64,000 nt of DNA from Macrocybe gigantea (taxonomy: Eukaryota > Basidiomycota > Agaricomycetes > Agaricales > Callistosporiaceae), in contig SJRY01000050.1 in assembly GCA_011319805.1 (NCBI GenBank), positions 992,001 to 1,056,000 of the forward strand, written 5' to 3'. Of this stretch, positions 1-11,040 are shown in pieces. A model generated the notes under the pieces. It made no database searches. It was not told the DNA's origin and saw only the letters and a program-made list of their open reading frames with translations. The first letter of the stretch is position 1; the number at the start of each line of letters is the position of its first letter. Both the position numbers and the translations under genes were made by a program.

Positions 1-1760
1 CAAAGAAAGGTGTGAGTCAGCGAACACGGGTAGCAACCATTCATCGCAATAACGATATAGCTATGAACGTGCCTCCCTGAGTCGAAAAGTGTGCGGCGCC
101 GATGAACATTGAGAAGCCCTGACGGCCTCGGGACGTTTGTGTGCGCATCACACAAGGGATGCAGATCGTTCCGAAGCCACATTGTTGACTTTACCCGAGG
201 CAGTCCATTCAACAAGCGACGTACGCACATGACGTTCTCGGACTATTGAAACAGTCAGATGTGACCTTTGGCGGAAAATTTTTTATGGAGCTTACCAATG
301 GCGTACCTGATTAGAATGTGCATGCATGAAGGAGGTGAGCTCATCGGACGCCGAACGAGGCTGGTATGTTGATACTCGTGAGGGAAGAAAAGGCCTGGAA
401 AGGCATGTTCGGTGAGACAGGTCAGACGCTCCGTCACACGAGCAGCGTTGATCTGTTGACGCCGTGCTCTCGGAGGGCATGTATATCATTGAGGCTCGTG
501 GTACAACAAACCCAGTGTGTCGTGACAGCAGTCGAATCGGCCACGTTATTGCGATCAGACAGCAAGTCCGAAGGTGAAGAAAAGATAATTAGTGGGAGTC
601 GGATCGTTTACAACGTTTCATTCATGACGGCATGCGCTGGTGACTCACCTGCAAGCTCAACGTCGATCGAGAATTTTCTAGCCTCGCTCACGTTATTCGG
701 TACATGGCATTCTTGAGGAACGCAGAGTCGGACAGAGGAAGAGGACAGTCGGACCACGAGTCGTCCGGGTCGTGTTCCTAATACATCCGAAGTTACAAAG
801 ACTGCAATTGTCTTTGGCTGAACTCGTTTTTTTTCTGCGTCGCCACGATGATCGATCTGCCAAATCTAAATTGAGTACTCCAAAATGCGTTGCCATGGCT
901 AGTCCTCATAAGACCAAATTGATGAGGATGGGAAGTATGCATCCCTATGTGGACAGCCAGCGTCTCGGCAGCGTCCCTGACCTAGGCAGAGGTCTGATTG
1001 CCGGTGACCTCGCCTGGCTTGCTTTGTTCTTTACCCCAAGCCTTCGGACTGGTTCGTCCAGATTGAGCCAACACCACCGAGGAGAATACGTGGACTTTTT
1101 CTTTTTCTTTTTTTTTTCTGTGCACATCGCACCGCCCCATCATCATCATTTTCGGCATCAGCGCAAAGTGACTCAAGTCTCTCATGTCACTCCCATCATT
1201 CAGAACGTCTTTCCCGATCTAGGACCCTCTCCTCTCCAAAAGAGCGCAAGGAAATCGATTTTGATCTCGTATCGCTGGAGATCGCACATGTTTGTCACAA
1301 GGAAAAAGAGAGATTAAATGTCGATAACGCACGACAAGTCCCTGCCTCGTGGCGGCTAAATTGTTTTTTCTTTCCTATTGTACGTTTACAGGCAACTGCG
1401 GGAGGGACGGAAACGATGTTCCGTTGGTTTTTTTTTTCATCTCTTTGTTCGGTCCTTCCCCGCGATGTCTTCTGCTTCTCTTCTTCTTCGCAGGAAAGGT
1501 ACGCAGCTGTCCATCTCTTCCCTGCCAGTGAGTTACAATCAGTCCTCCCCCAGCAGCTTAGTGAGGTCTTGTTATGTCAACTAGGGACTATCGGACGCGC
1601 GATCCATATTGACCTGACGACCCTCGTACCCGTGAAAGCGTCTATTTCATTTCCCCTTTCGCTTAATGTGCCGGGGACCGCAACCCGTCCGAATATCCCA
1701 AGGAGAAGAGCTAATAAGTACTCCAAGTACGTGTGCACGTTGAATCCTCCTTCTATTTTT
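1..1760. other. No supported gene
   Basis: Open frames here are short, overlap on both strands and show no recognisable protein features. The stretch includes T-runs near 826 and 1098-1120 and a CAT run near 1138. Nothing in it can be defended as a gene. It may hold distal promoter sequence of the Clp1-like gene that starts near 2020. Confidence 0.5.
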
Positions 1761-1764
1761 AAGG

Positions 1765-1880
1765 ATCGCCACCCTTTCCCTTTACCCACTTTCACTTCTC
1801 TTTTCTCCCCCCTCCCTTTTCCATTCCGCCATCCATCCCGTCCATCTCTCTACTCTCCTTTTACTCTCGTTCACTGTGTC
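1765..1880 (+). promoter_or_regulatory. Pyrimidine-rich tract upstream of Clp1-like gene
   Basis: About 115 bp are almost pure C and T on the plus strand, ending about 140 bp before the proposed start codon at 2020. CT-rich tracts just upstream of transcription starts are a known feature of basidiomycete promoters. The role here is inferred from position and composition only. Confidence 0.4.
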
Positions 1881-2019
1881 ATCCTGAAATTCGGTGCCTA
1901 ACGGTATTCAAGATACATACGTCTTAATACGCCCCACCACGAACACAGAACTGCTTCTGCTCTACGACTCGTTTTCAGTCCGAATCACCCGACTCTTAGC
2001 CCAGTAATATTGCGAAACG

Positions 2020-2902
2020 ATGCAACGACCTTCACTATTGATAAACACAAATGACCCCTTGGAGTGAGTACTGCTATTCCCGTTGCTGTCGTGTTTGCGT
2101 CCAAGTCACCTCCTGCGGGAAGGACATGCATGATCGAAGCAGAAAAGGATACGGACTGTGACATCGCATTGAAAGAATCATAGAGCGGGCCTTGCTGATC
2201 ACCCTCCGTTCCTTCTCCAATCTTTGCAGAGCCTTGTGCAACCACCAGAACGTGTCGAAAGCGACGATAGGGAGCTCCGGCCTTCCAGAAACCTTCTACA
2301 TGCCCGTGATACGAAACGCCGACGTGCCCACCCACGTTCTCGCCGCCTACCAGCCCAACGCCCCACCGACGATCCCACCATGCATGCTGCCAATCGACGC
2401 AGGCCGCTACGACCGCGGCTTCCGCGTCGAACTCAACCTCGCACCTGGCGAGCCGGGCTCGACGACACCCGTGGTCCGTCCGCTCGAGGCCGGGCAGGAC
2501 GCCGCCAGCTCGGCTAGCGGCGGCAGCAGCAGTGCAGACGACGGTCAGCGACTGTACGTCGCGCTGCCCGTCGTGCCGCTGACGGTGCCGCACGTGGCGT
2601 CTCTGCCGCTGCTGATGCTCTTCGGGCTGGGCTTTGAGACGCAGCCGAACCTCCTCGCGTCGAAGCTGCTCCCGTCGAGCGTGATCGAGGAGTTCCCCAA
2701 CGCGGCAGCGATGGCGCAGGTGCTTGCGCGCCTGCGGGACGACCGGTTCGAGCAGGTGTTCCGGTACAACCAGGGCATGTGGCGCAACGTCCTCGCGCTC
2801 GGGATGAAGGACTCGCGGATCGTGGAGCTCGTGCAGACGGTCTGGAACGTCACGGCCGAAGCACGGAAGATCAGGCAAAGGGCAGAAGCCCAGCGTCGTT
2901 GA
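2020..2902 (+). CDS. Clp1-like protein, copy A
   Basis: This looks like a member of the Clp1 (clampless1) family, which in Coprinopsis cinerea is needed for mating-type-controlled clamp formation. The solid part is 2230-2902. It has an early block (VPTHVLAAY), a central VALPVVPLTVPH block, a LLASKLLP block and a C-terminal block (QGMWRNVLALGMKD) followed by VQTVWNV. The same order of blocks occurs in the convergent gene at 4309-5608, so the two are paralogues. The N-terminus is uncertain. From the ATG at 2020 a plausible frame runs to 2902 only if one base is missing near 2061 and another near 2180. An unrecognised intron is the alternative. The insert around residues 130-160 is rich in Ser and Ala. 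The exact role is unknown. Confidence 0.6.
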
Positions 2903-4308
2903 CGTCTTTTGCTTCCCCCCTTCCTCCTTCCCTGCGCAACTACCCTCACTTCCGCCTTTGACACGCTGTTTTTCCCCTCCTGCTGAGCCAACACTTTCTT
3001 CTGTCCGCCGTCGACCCTAATGCTTTCCAGTTTTGGAACACGCTCTCATGAGAGGGCTTCCATTGTTCTCTCTTCACCGCCTGTAAGACCGCCGACGACG
3101 ATTCACGACGATGCAACTCGCCTTTTTTTCCTCCTTCTTTTCCTAATGGTACTACGACGCAATTTCCCGAGCCAGAAATCACACCACTCGCAATCTTGAC
3201 TCTTAATCCTTTTCCCCTCGCTATCGCCGACTCCTTCCTTTCGCTACTTTTTCTACTAGTCTAATCATCCATAATAACTCTCCATTCCACCTCTGCGTTC
3301 CAACCCACGCACATCAAAGAGCCGACAAAAAAAAACCCGCGTATCCCATTCCTTTCTCTTTTGTGCTTAATCTTTATTCTTAATTACCTTTCCCATACTT
3401 GCATATCTGCACGTGTATCAATCACCTGATCCTCGCCCCTAATCCTCTTGCACGTATTGCACATACCATACCTTACACTCTCTTGCGAATATTAACGTCT
3501 TGGCTTGCACCTTGTAGTCGAACGCTTCCGGAAATTGAATCGCGCTTTCCTGTTTCTTTTCGAGCAAAGACGCTTTCACCCTTTTTGCCCATGTCAGATC
3601 TGCGGCAAGCAAGCCTCCGATTACATCGACCCAGCCATTACGGACAGGTCCTGTCGTTCCGGAGCACCCTTAAGCGTATCCGTATCCGCATTCACCAATT
3701 GAATTGATGTCGTAATCGGGTCCGACGAGGGGGGAGGAAAGGAAAGAAAAAAAAAAAGAGAGAAAAGAGAAATCGCAAGCGCGCCCGGAGGTTCGGTTGA
3801 TCTCCAGTTATTTTCTCATCCGTCGGGTTTAGAACATCTCCTTGACGTGCGCGCCTCGTACTTGCCTCTACCCTTCAGAAAAAGGAAAAAACAAAGGGAA
3901 ATCAATGCCTGAACCATGCGGCGGCCGTAGACGTCGGCAATGTGAGCGGCTAGTCAGCCTGTTCGCAAGACTCTTTATCACATCGTCATCGTTTGATTGT
4001 AGATCGCATATAATCATTGTATTTGATTTGAGACTTTCAAGACATACAAGTAATCTTTGTACTACATAATTTACTGCTATAAGTATATGCATATGAGAGA
4101 GGAAAAACTTTGAAACGCGTTGTATGAACAGGAACGAAGATGCAAAAAAGAATATGCCGTTGAAGGGAGGGAAATGCAGCCCTGACATCTAGAGGAACGG
4201 CGAAAAGAAATGGAAACAGCAAGGCAACGAAATATCCGACGCCGGCGGTAGCTCGGATGGTCGCAATGCGACAACGCCATCGCAACGAGTCCGAAAGTCC
4301 GCGCACTT
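2903..4308. other. Convergent intergenic spacer
   Basis: The spacer between the 3' ends of the two Clp1-like genes is about 1.4 kb. It is pyrimidine-rich on the plus strand up to about 3400, then A+T rich. The open frames are short and unconserved in appearance. It probably contains both 3' UTRs. No gene is supported. Confidence 0.5.
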
Positions 4309-5608
4309 TCATGACGCAGGAGTAGCTTCCCGCGACGCCTGTTGCGGGGGTTGCCGTTGGAGCTGAGGCGACTGCGACTTGGCCCTGGACTTTGTCTGTG
4401 TCTGCGCGGGCTGGATCATCGATTGCGGGTTTCCGGTGCCGATCGCAATAGCCGTAAGGAGGATCTTCCACGCGAGGTCAATCGTGTCCCACAACCCATC
4501 GTCGAAGATGCCCAGCGCACACACGTTCTGCCACAACCCGTGCACGGTCACAGTGTGCTGAAGCATTGCTTGTGTCGTGTATGTCGTCGCTAGCTTGGTC
4601 GCGAATGCGACGAGCTGTTGCTGCTGCTGCTGCGCATCCATCGTCGGCAAAGAGGGTGAAGGAGATGAAGATGAACTTGATGGATCACTGCTGTCGGCGT
4701 CGATCGTCGCAGGCTGCATCTGCTGGACGGTAAAGGGTGCGGGTGTGGGCAACAGCGACTGCAGAAGGACGTCTGAACGCTTCGTGTACAAGAAAGACGA
4801 GAGGCGAGGATAGGTCTGTGGGGAGGGCAAGCACATCGGGCGCACTGGAAGGGTCGCCTCGTTCGGTAAGGCGCTCGGAGGGTAAGAGGCCAGGGGGAAC
4901 GGTGGCAGCTTGGAGCAGTATGCCGCCAAAACGAGGCTGTGAACGGGATAGAGTGTCACTTTCCGGCGCTCGTTAGAGCCTTGCTTTGGTGGAGGACCGT
5001 AGACGGCCATCATATGAGAAGGCATAGCATGACTGAGATCCTGAACGACGACTGCGAGTTCCTTTGGAAGCGATTCTTTCACCGGGTTGGCCTTAACGCT
5101 GCTCAACACCTTGAGCATCCTGAAGATCAAAGGAGGTCAAGATCGAACCAAGCTTGATGTAACAAGAGGAAAGAACATACTCGGGCCCACAGTCTTCAAG
5201 GTAGTCACGGAGAAACACCATATTGGCATCGGCAAGAGATGGATCAATCGCAGCGAGTGCCTCTTTAGAAATCTCGGTGTATTCGGGGCGTCCGAGCTCC
5301 TTAGGGAGCAAGACGGGAATAGAGACAACGGCTGGAGCGGCATCTCGCATCTCCACGTCGACCACAGGAGGAGCCGAAGGAATAGTGTTGACGGTAAATT
5401 TAACTGCGTTGTCGGTGGATTTGGAGGAGACGACGTTTCGTCGTTTCGCTTGCCTGATCTTGTAGTCAGATTTACGGTTCAGGGCATTGGTTCTGGCACG
5501 GTGGCGGCGCGAGGGATCCGTGAGGCTGATGCGGACACGAGACACCAATGACTTGGCGTTGACAAGCTGAGAGGGGGCGATGTTTTCGACGTTGGACTTG
5601 AGGACCAT
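4309..5608 (-). CDS. Clp1-like protein, copy B
   Basis: This is a Clp1 (clampless1)-like protein of about 412 residues from two exons, 5608-5181 and 5119-4309. The 61-bp intron starts GTATGT and ends CAG. Splicing joins LEDCGPE to MLKVLSSV without disturbing the frame. Family-like blocks in order are an EYTEISKEALAAIDP region, LPKELAVVVQDLSHAMPSHM, LPVRPMCLPSPQTYPRLSSF, LLQSLLP and HGLWQNVCALGIFDDGLW followed by AWKILL. A Ser/Pro stretch and a polyglutamine run (near 4618-4635) interrupt the middle, and the tail is Gln-rich. The N-terminal 60 residues are basic. Clp1 acts downstream of the A mating-type homeodomain proteins in C. cinerea. Whether this paralogue does the same is not shown. A TATA-like box lies 51-56 bp upstream of the start. 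Confidence 0.65.
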
Positions 5609-5658
5609 GTTGCTGAGGAGGAAGTAAAGCTGAGGAGACGAGGGTCCAAGTCATCCTG

Positions 5659-5664
5659 TTTATA
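5659..5664 (-). promoter_or_regulatory. TATA-like box of Clp1-like copy B
   Basis: The minus strand reads CTATAAA here, 51-56 bp upstream of the start codon at 5608. The position fits a core promoter with a short leader. This rests on sequence and spacing only. Confidence 0.4.
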
Positions 5665-5699
5665 GCGCACTCGGATTGCTGATGGCCACAAAATCGATC

Positions 5700-7648
5700 G
5701 CAAACCAATCCAATTCACGAATTGCCATGTTTGGCAATTTCAGCGCCAAATACACCAAAATACATACCATAAACAGAAATTTTGCGAGACCAATCCCGCC
5801 ATGATTGGTAGCGCCAGAGCAGCTCGCCTTGCAACATTGTCGCTCCTTTTGTTCTCGAATATGGCGCCAAGGAAGAACAATATTGTCTCCATAAGGTGAC
5901 CAGTGCTCAATTCATCATGTACTCGTCGTCCACCTACTGGCCATATGTCCGTTTGGAATCTGCATATACTAGGAGTTCAGAGTTGCGGACGTGCAAGACA
6001 CCTTCGAATGTCCAGAGACCGGTGCAGAAAGTTGGCACAGGTGAGCCCGAGTGACACCTCTTTCTTCTCTTCTGGAAAAAGGTTCTGCAATCGTCGCAAA
6101 AAAAATTAAATTTGAACATTCGGACTTGCAAAGTCTGAGCAGTTTCTCTTCATAACTGCGAGGTAGCCGATGCATGGCACGCGTCACGAGAGTGCGAGAG
6201 TTCATGAGCCGAATGCGGACGCAAGAAAGAGCCTCAACGGTCAGTGCTGTCATCAAAGAGTGCTTCCTGGATGCGAGGCTTGAGGTGTTTGCCATCAGAA
6301 TACGGAACAGTAAGAGAGGTGAGCGCCAGTCCTAGTATTCCGAGGAGAATTCGAGGTCATTGTCAATAGCCTTCCCAGGAGATTCCAAAATTATGGCCAG
6401 CGATTCATTCCGGTCGGTATGCATCGGTGCTATGGCCGGCAGCGTCTTGATTTTGCGCCGAGTCTGTGATCATGACTTGCCCTCTAGGTTTGTCCAGTTC
6501 GGTCGTGCCTGCTGCCCGTGTTTTCGCGGCCTGCGACGATACCCTACAAGAGAGCGTGGTTTGGCACAGAGACCAGTCATTGTCCGGAAGACAGTCGCCC
6601 AGTGGCGTCGAGCCTTTTAAGCCAGAGTAATTGCATATGCGCATACATGTGCGTCGATTGGTCTGCTTTGTCACCTAGATCCCTTACTTGGAACACAGGC
6701 ACGTCTCTGCAAGAGATCGCAGCGCTTGCTGCTAGCTCAGCGGCTAAATAATCCCCGAATGCCACTCCAGAGATCTTGCCTCTTCGCAGGGATGGTGGAC
6801 GTAACAAATGAACCAACGGCCAACCAAGCAGGCCACGCTTTGCTTATCATCGGCTTTGCAATCATTAACCTCTGCATCAAAACCAAGCATTCCCCTTGGG
6901 GCGAACAATGGGTAAACGGGAGGCTATCTGTGAACCTCATTCACGTTTCCTATTGTTCTCTCACATGATCGCGAGAGATGGTCATGTGATCTTTATCCAC
7001 GCGCTCAGCAAACATGGAGATCAGCCAGCTGCTCCAAGAAAACAACAGAGCCTTTGATCGGTTACGGTTGACTTTTTCTCTAAGATGTCCCGCTCATATT
7101 TTGGCGTCCAAGGTCGACATTCAAATGAAGTTTTCTGCCTCTGAAAAGTTCAGAGCAGGAGCCAGGCTAGATCCAGCATCCGTGACATCCGCCATCGTGA
7201 TCTTCGACATATACAGCCAGCGCTTACTGTCAACAACGTTAACGACACTGTGGTTATGACGACCTTTGTGGTTGGTGTTAACGGACAATGATGGTTGTTG
7301 TATCGTTTGTATCACATACGCCAGAGATTTGCCTGGGGTAGTTGAACAAGGCAGTCAACTCATCCAAAAGGGTTATAATACGGTGTTTTGTGTCCGCTGT
7401 GTCCTGAGGGGGCCTTGGAATGAGATGTCCTTAAATTCGAGTTCCCTCAATTGTATCAGATAACAACCCAACTTTTTGGGCATGGTCACTGTCCGCAGTC
7501 AATGAATGAGGCAACGTGCTGTCCGACGGCATCACTGCATCGTGTGCATCATCACGTTACGAACAAGGATATAAGCTTTAAGTATAGAACACCAGTCGTT
7601 GCGTGCCCTCTTCTCTTTTCTTCTTCAACGTTAACTCTACCGGCCGGC
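5700..7648. other. Long stretch without a supported gene
   Basis: About 1.9 kb contain only short, mutually overlapping frames on both strands. None has a convincing splice pattern, a signal peptide or a recognisable motif. A TATAAG motif near 7571, about 75 bp before the next gene, could be its core promoter. Confidence 0.4.
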
Positions 7649-8719
7649 ATGGGACGCTGGACGCAGTACGACGAGGTGGGCAGGTGTTGCCACAGCGCGA
7701 GCTTTTCACTGAGATGCTGACCGCTCCGAATGATGGTCTGCCGGCGTTGCCATTGTCACTAGGATGCCTACCGTCTGCCGGAGGGATTCACAAGGATAGG
7801 CTACGACGCCGACGCACGGGTGTATGTCTTCCGCGATCGCGAGGGCGACATCTACCACAGTGCGCCGGGAAACGAGTATGGCGTCCTCACCAAGGTCTCG
7901 AAGCCGAAGACGACAGCCGTCGCCCGATCTGCCAGTGATGACCCGCAGCGACGAAAGCGCGCAGACACGTCGGGCTCAAAGTCCGAGTCGTCTGTTGAAG
8001 GCAAGCCCTCTCACGACCGAGTCGTGTGACCCGTTGAGATCTGAAATCTGACAAGAGTCCATGTCGGTCCAGTCCCAGAAGCGTCCTCTGACGACGACAA
8101 GGACGACGACGATGCCTCGTCTGACCTCCCACCAAAGTCCGTCCCCATGGCCGGCCGATCAGCACCGTCCTCGCCCCCGCCGGCCACATTCCACGACATC
8201 CTCCCCGCGCACCTGATCACCTCCCCGTCTTCTTCCTCCTCCTCGTCCCACATCCGCTCGCTCACCTCCCCCACATCGGCCCGCCAAACGTCGCCCTCGA
8301 GTCCTCCGCCGACGTCCCCGACTCTGCGCACGCACCAGGTGTTTGTCGACGCCGTGCGTCGGTCTGCGCTGCCAAAGATGCAGGGCGTCGTGCACGGTCT
8401 GAAACGCTCCGTTACCTCCGTCAAGCGCCGCGCCACTAAGCGAGTCTCGACACGCGACGTCGACGACGACGACGACGACGACGCAGGAGACGAGATAGCT
8501 CAAGATCCGAGAGACGACACACAGGCCCTCTTGCAGCGGCGGAAATCGGACTCATCATCGTCTACGGCGACTGCAAAGCTAACAAGGAACCTTTCTCTGG
8601 CCACGCAGTCCTCGCTCTCGCGTTACTCCCAAGCCTCTGCTCTCAGCACTCAGTCATCTGTATCGCGTTACTCTCAGGATTCTAACCCGCGATCTTCTTT
8701 GATCGCTCGTCCTACTTGA
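7649..8719 (+). CDS. Conserved basidiomycete hypothetical protein with disordered acidic/Ser tail
   Basis: Exon 1 (7649-7675) encodes MGRWTQYDE. An 87-bp intron (7676-7762) follows. Exon 2 starts DAYRLPEGFTRIGYDADA and continues VYVFRDREGDIYHSAPGNEY. I recognise this N-terminal block from fungal proteins that databases often label as LysM/CBM50 or uncharacterised, but I see no LysM repeat here. After about residue 70 the frame shifts, between 8000 and 8070. This could be a short intron or a single-base error, and I could not fix the border. The remaining frame to 8719 is disordered: Asp runs, Ser/Pro-rich segments, and a repeated SLSRYSQ / SVSRYSQ motif near the C-terminus. The function is unknown. 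Confidence 0.55.
8461..8483 (+). repeat. GAC trinucleotide repeat coding for poly-Asp
   Basis: Seven tandem GAC units sit inside the coding frame of the 7649-8719 gene and encode an aspartate run. Its length could vary between isolates. Confidence 0.8.
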
Positions 8720-9610
8720 ATTGTTGCATATACCCTTTTCGATTTCACACGACCAATGACAGTCTCGTGCAGTGGAGACGTTTTCTGTTATTACGCCGAC
8801 ACTTTGTATTATATATTATTCCTTTCAGACGCAGCGCAATTGATGCGAGAAATGTGCTTCATGTACTGTCTGCCAAGCCCGTGCATGTGAAGACGAATCA
8901 TCTTCAACATGCTTCAGCTAGTCGTGTATCTCGAATAAGAGTCGTTTCGACCTGCTCTTATCGTCCTTAACATTATGTAAAGCAGAGCGCTCCCTTTCGC
9001 CAATTCACCCAGACGTAAAGTCGGTTCCGAGTTCCGCCTTTCGAATAAATGCGTGCGACGGATGAAGAGCCCCGTCTGCTTGCCATACGACGAATGTAAG
9101 AACAGCTTCTGTCCTCGTCACTCGACAGGATCGTCCTGAATAGTAATCCTCTCCAAAAAGACTTCCTTGTCATCTCTTCTCTTTTTCCTCCATGAGCAAA
9201 GCCCACAGAGAGACGGCTCGGGCTCGTCGCTCGTCTGCGTGATTCGTGTGATTTGCGTGGTCCGCGTCACTTGGGAGACGCGCGTGTTCGATTTAGTCCG
9301 AGCGTGCCTGGCTCGAGTGGAAGACGTCGCGCTTCCCCAAGCGCTGCTTGCCTCCCGGTCGCTCGGCGACCAAACGTGGCCGCGTTTGCCAGGAATGACG
9401 GATACCGATGTCGTGCGCAAAAGTATGCGACTTATGAAGAGCGTCTTGTCCGCTTCTCTTGGAACGACTGTGAAAAGTGAAGGAGGTCAGCCTGCAGGCA
9501 TTTATAAATCCACAGCTTACTGTTTGCACTGGATGCCGGCTTCACCTCGGAGTCCAAACCTGATTGAAAGCAAGTCGTGGGATGAGCTGTCTGCTTCGAG
9601 GGATGCGTTG
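8720..9610. other. Intergenic, no supported gene
   Basis: A Thr/Arg-rich minus frame at 9118-9420 has simple-sequence character (repeated TRTTQITRITQT-like stretches) and no recognisable domain. It could be a terminal exon of the gene on its right. I did not find splice sites that would connect it. Confidence 0.4.
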
Positions 9611-10429
9611 TTAAAATTTACCCAAAACCGGACCACAACGAGCAATCGCGGCACTGTTTGACCACTGCCCCCAAACATTTGCCCCGCCGGCTCCAGATAC
9701 AGAAAACGTGAGCTTTGCCGCAACTTCATTGGCGACGTTGACCGCGATCGCCCAGTGGTCGGTCTTCATGGTGCCGATCACAAGCACGAGATCGCTTTTA
9801 TCAAAGTTTTCACTTGCGGGCGAATGTAACGCCTGAGCCATGCTGCGCAGGAAACGAACGACAAACCTATCATATAGCGCTATTATCAGCTCATCATTTT
9901 CTTCCATGTACGCTGCAAGCTCTCCTCGTCGCTCGAGATGTTGATGCACGACGTGCGTTCCAGGTAGCAGAATTGCCTCGCCTTGGTGAACATTTGCAAA
10001 TTCGAACGCCATGGCTCCTGACGGGCCCGCAGGCATGCTTGGGCTCCTAATATCGATGATCAGATGGTTTTGAATAATCCACGGCCGGTGGGCTGGACGT
10101 ACACATGAACACCGGCGCCTACATTTTTCTGATTGGTGCACTGCAGTACGAAGGGGTCAGTCGCAACGTAAAACATATCGGAGAGGAAAACAGACCCGAA
10201 TGGCCTCCATCCGCTCGACGCGAGGGACGCTCTTCACGAGCTCAACGGGAGGAGGATGTTTGCTGGTCGGCGGCGCAGCGATATTGTACAGCTTCTGGAA
10301 CGACCCACCCCGCTCTCGAATTACTCCAATGTCACCCAGTTCCACTTCGCAAGGCTCGTAGAGCGGATAGCCATAGTTCAGCGACGAGAGGCATTCGACA
10401 TAGACCTTCTTGGGATCTTTGGAACTCAT
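9611..10429 (-). CDS. Conserved hypothetical protein of Agaricomycete type
   Basis: The start is placed at 10429 (MSSKDPKKVYVECLSSL), just before a GYPLYEPCEVELGDIGVI block. That block is followed by RGGSFQKLYNIAAPP. This beginning, with a G-[HY]-[PA]-L-[YW]-x-P motif and a later DVGxI block, is common in uncharacterised mushroom proteins. A second exon (about 10010-9640) reads GAMAFEFANVHQGEAILLPG and later DKSDLVLVIGTMKTDHWAIA. An intron must lie between about 10190 and 10030, with borders not fixed. The C-terminus after WGQWSNSAAIARCGP is unresolved. No catalytic motif is visible and the function is unknown. Confidence 0.5.
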
Positions 10430-11040
10430 GATGCAGCTCTGAATCTTGCGTCGAATATTGTCAACATTGCTTTTGTCCTGGGCAGGCTGACAAGACACAG
10501 CACCGATATCCTTTTACGGCGTCAAGTCTTGTCCAAAAGCGCTGACAGGGACCCACGGCAGTGCAATGCAGTGTGCTGACAAGTTGGCGAAATGATGAAT
10601 TGTTGGAAAAAAGTCGGCCGGCCCGCTACTTCCGGAATTGGCTGTCTTCGGCCGTGCCAATCGCACCATGCCCATTGGGCTTCCCAATGAAACAAAGGAC
10701 ATGAGTATGAGCGAGAAAGGATGTAATGCCTCGGTAGGTACATCGCATGGCCCGGTGTCACAGCGATTCGGAACGATGAACCATCGGATCACTTCACGAA
10801 ATATTCAGGAATGTGCCAGTTGAACGATTGCTTCTGTATGTACGGTGTCGTAGAAGCATTCGTGGCTGCATGAATACGAGAGGCCATGATTTAACATCGT
10901 TTCCTAAGAGAAGATAGGTGGAACTGGAGACTCGGAGCGTCTTGTCGTCTTGATGCTTCAAATAATTTGTCACATGTCTTAGATAACGCGACGCGTCGCG
11001 TCACGCAGCTCCGGCTGGTTCCTTGAACGCCAGATCCTCT
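10430..11040. other. Intergenic, no supported gene
   Basis: This probably holds the promoters of the flanking divergent genes. Only short overlapping frames are seen. Confidence 0.4.

Noticed and set aside
1098..1160. Poly-Phe / poly-His coding stretch
   Set aside because: It is a T-run and CAT repeat in a region without other coding signs.
1985..2878. A 297-codon minus-strand frame
   Set aside because: It lies exactly opposite Clp1-like copy A, is rich in Arg/His/Glu as expected of a shadow of G+C-rich third positions, and has no motif.
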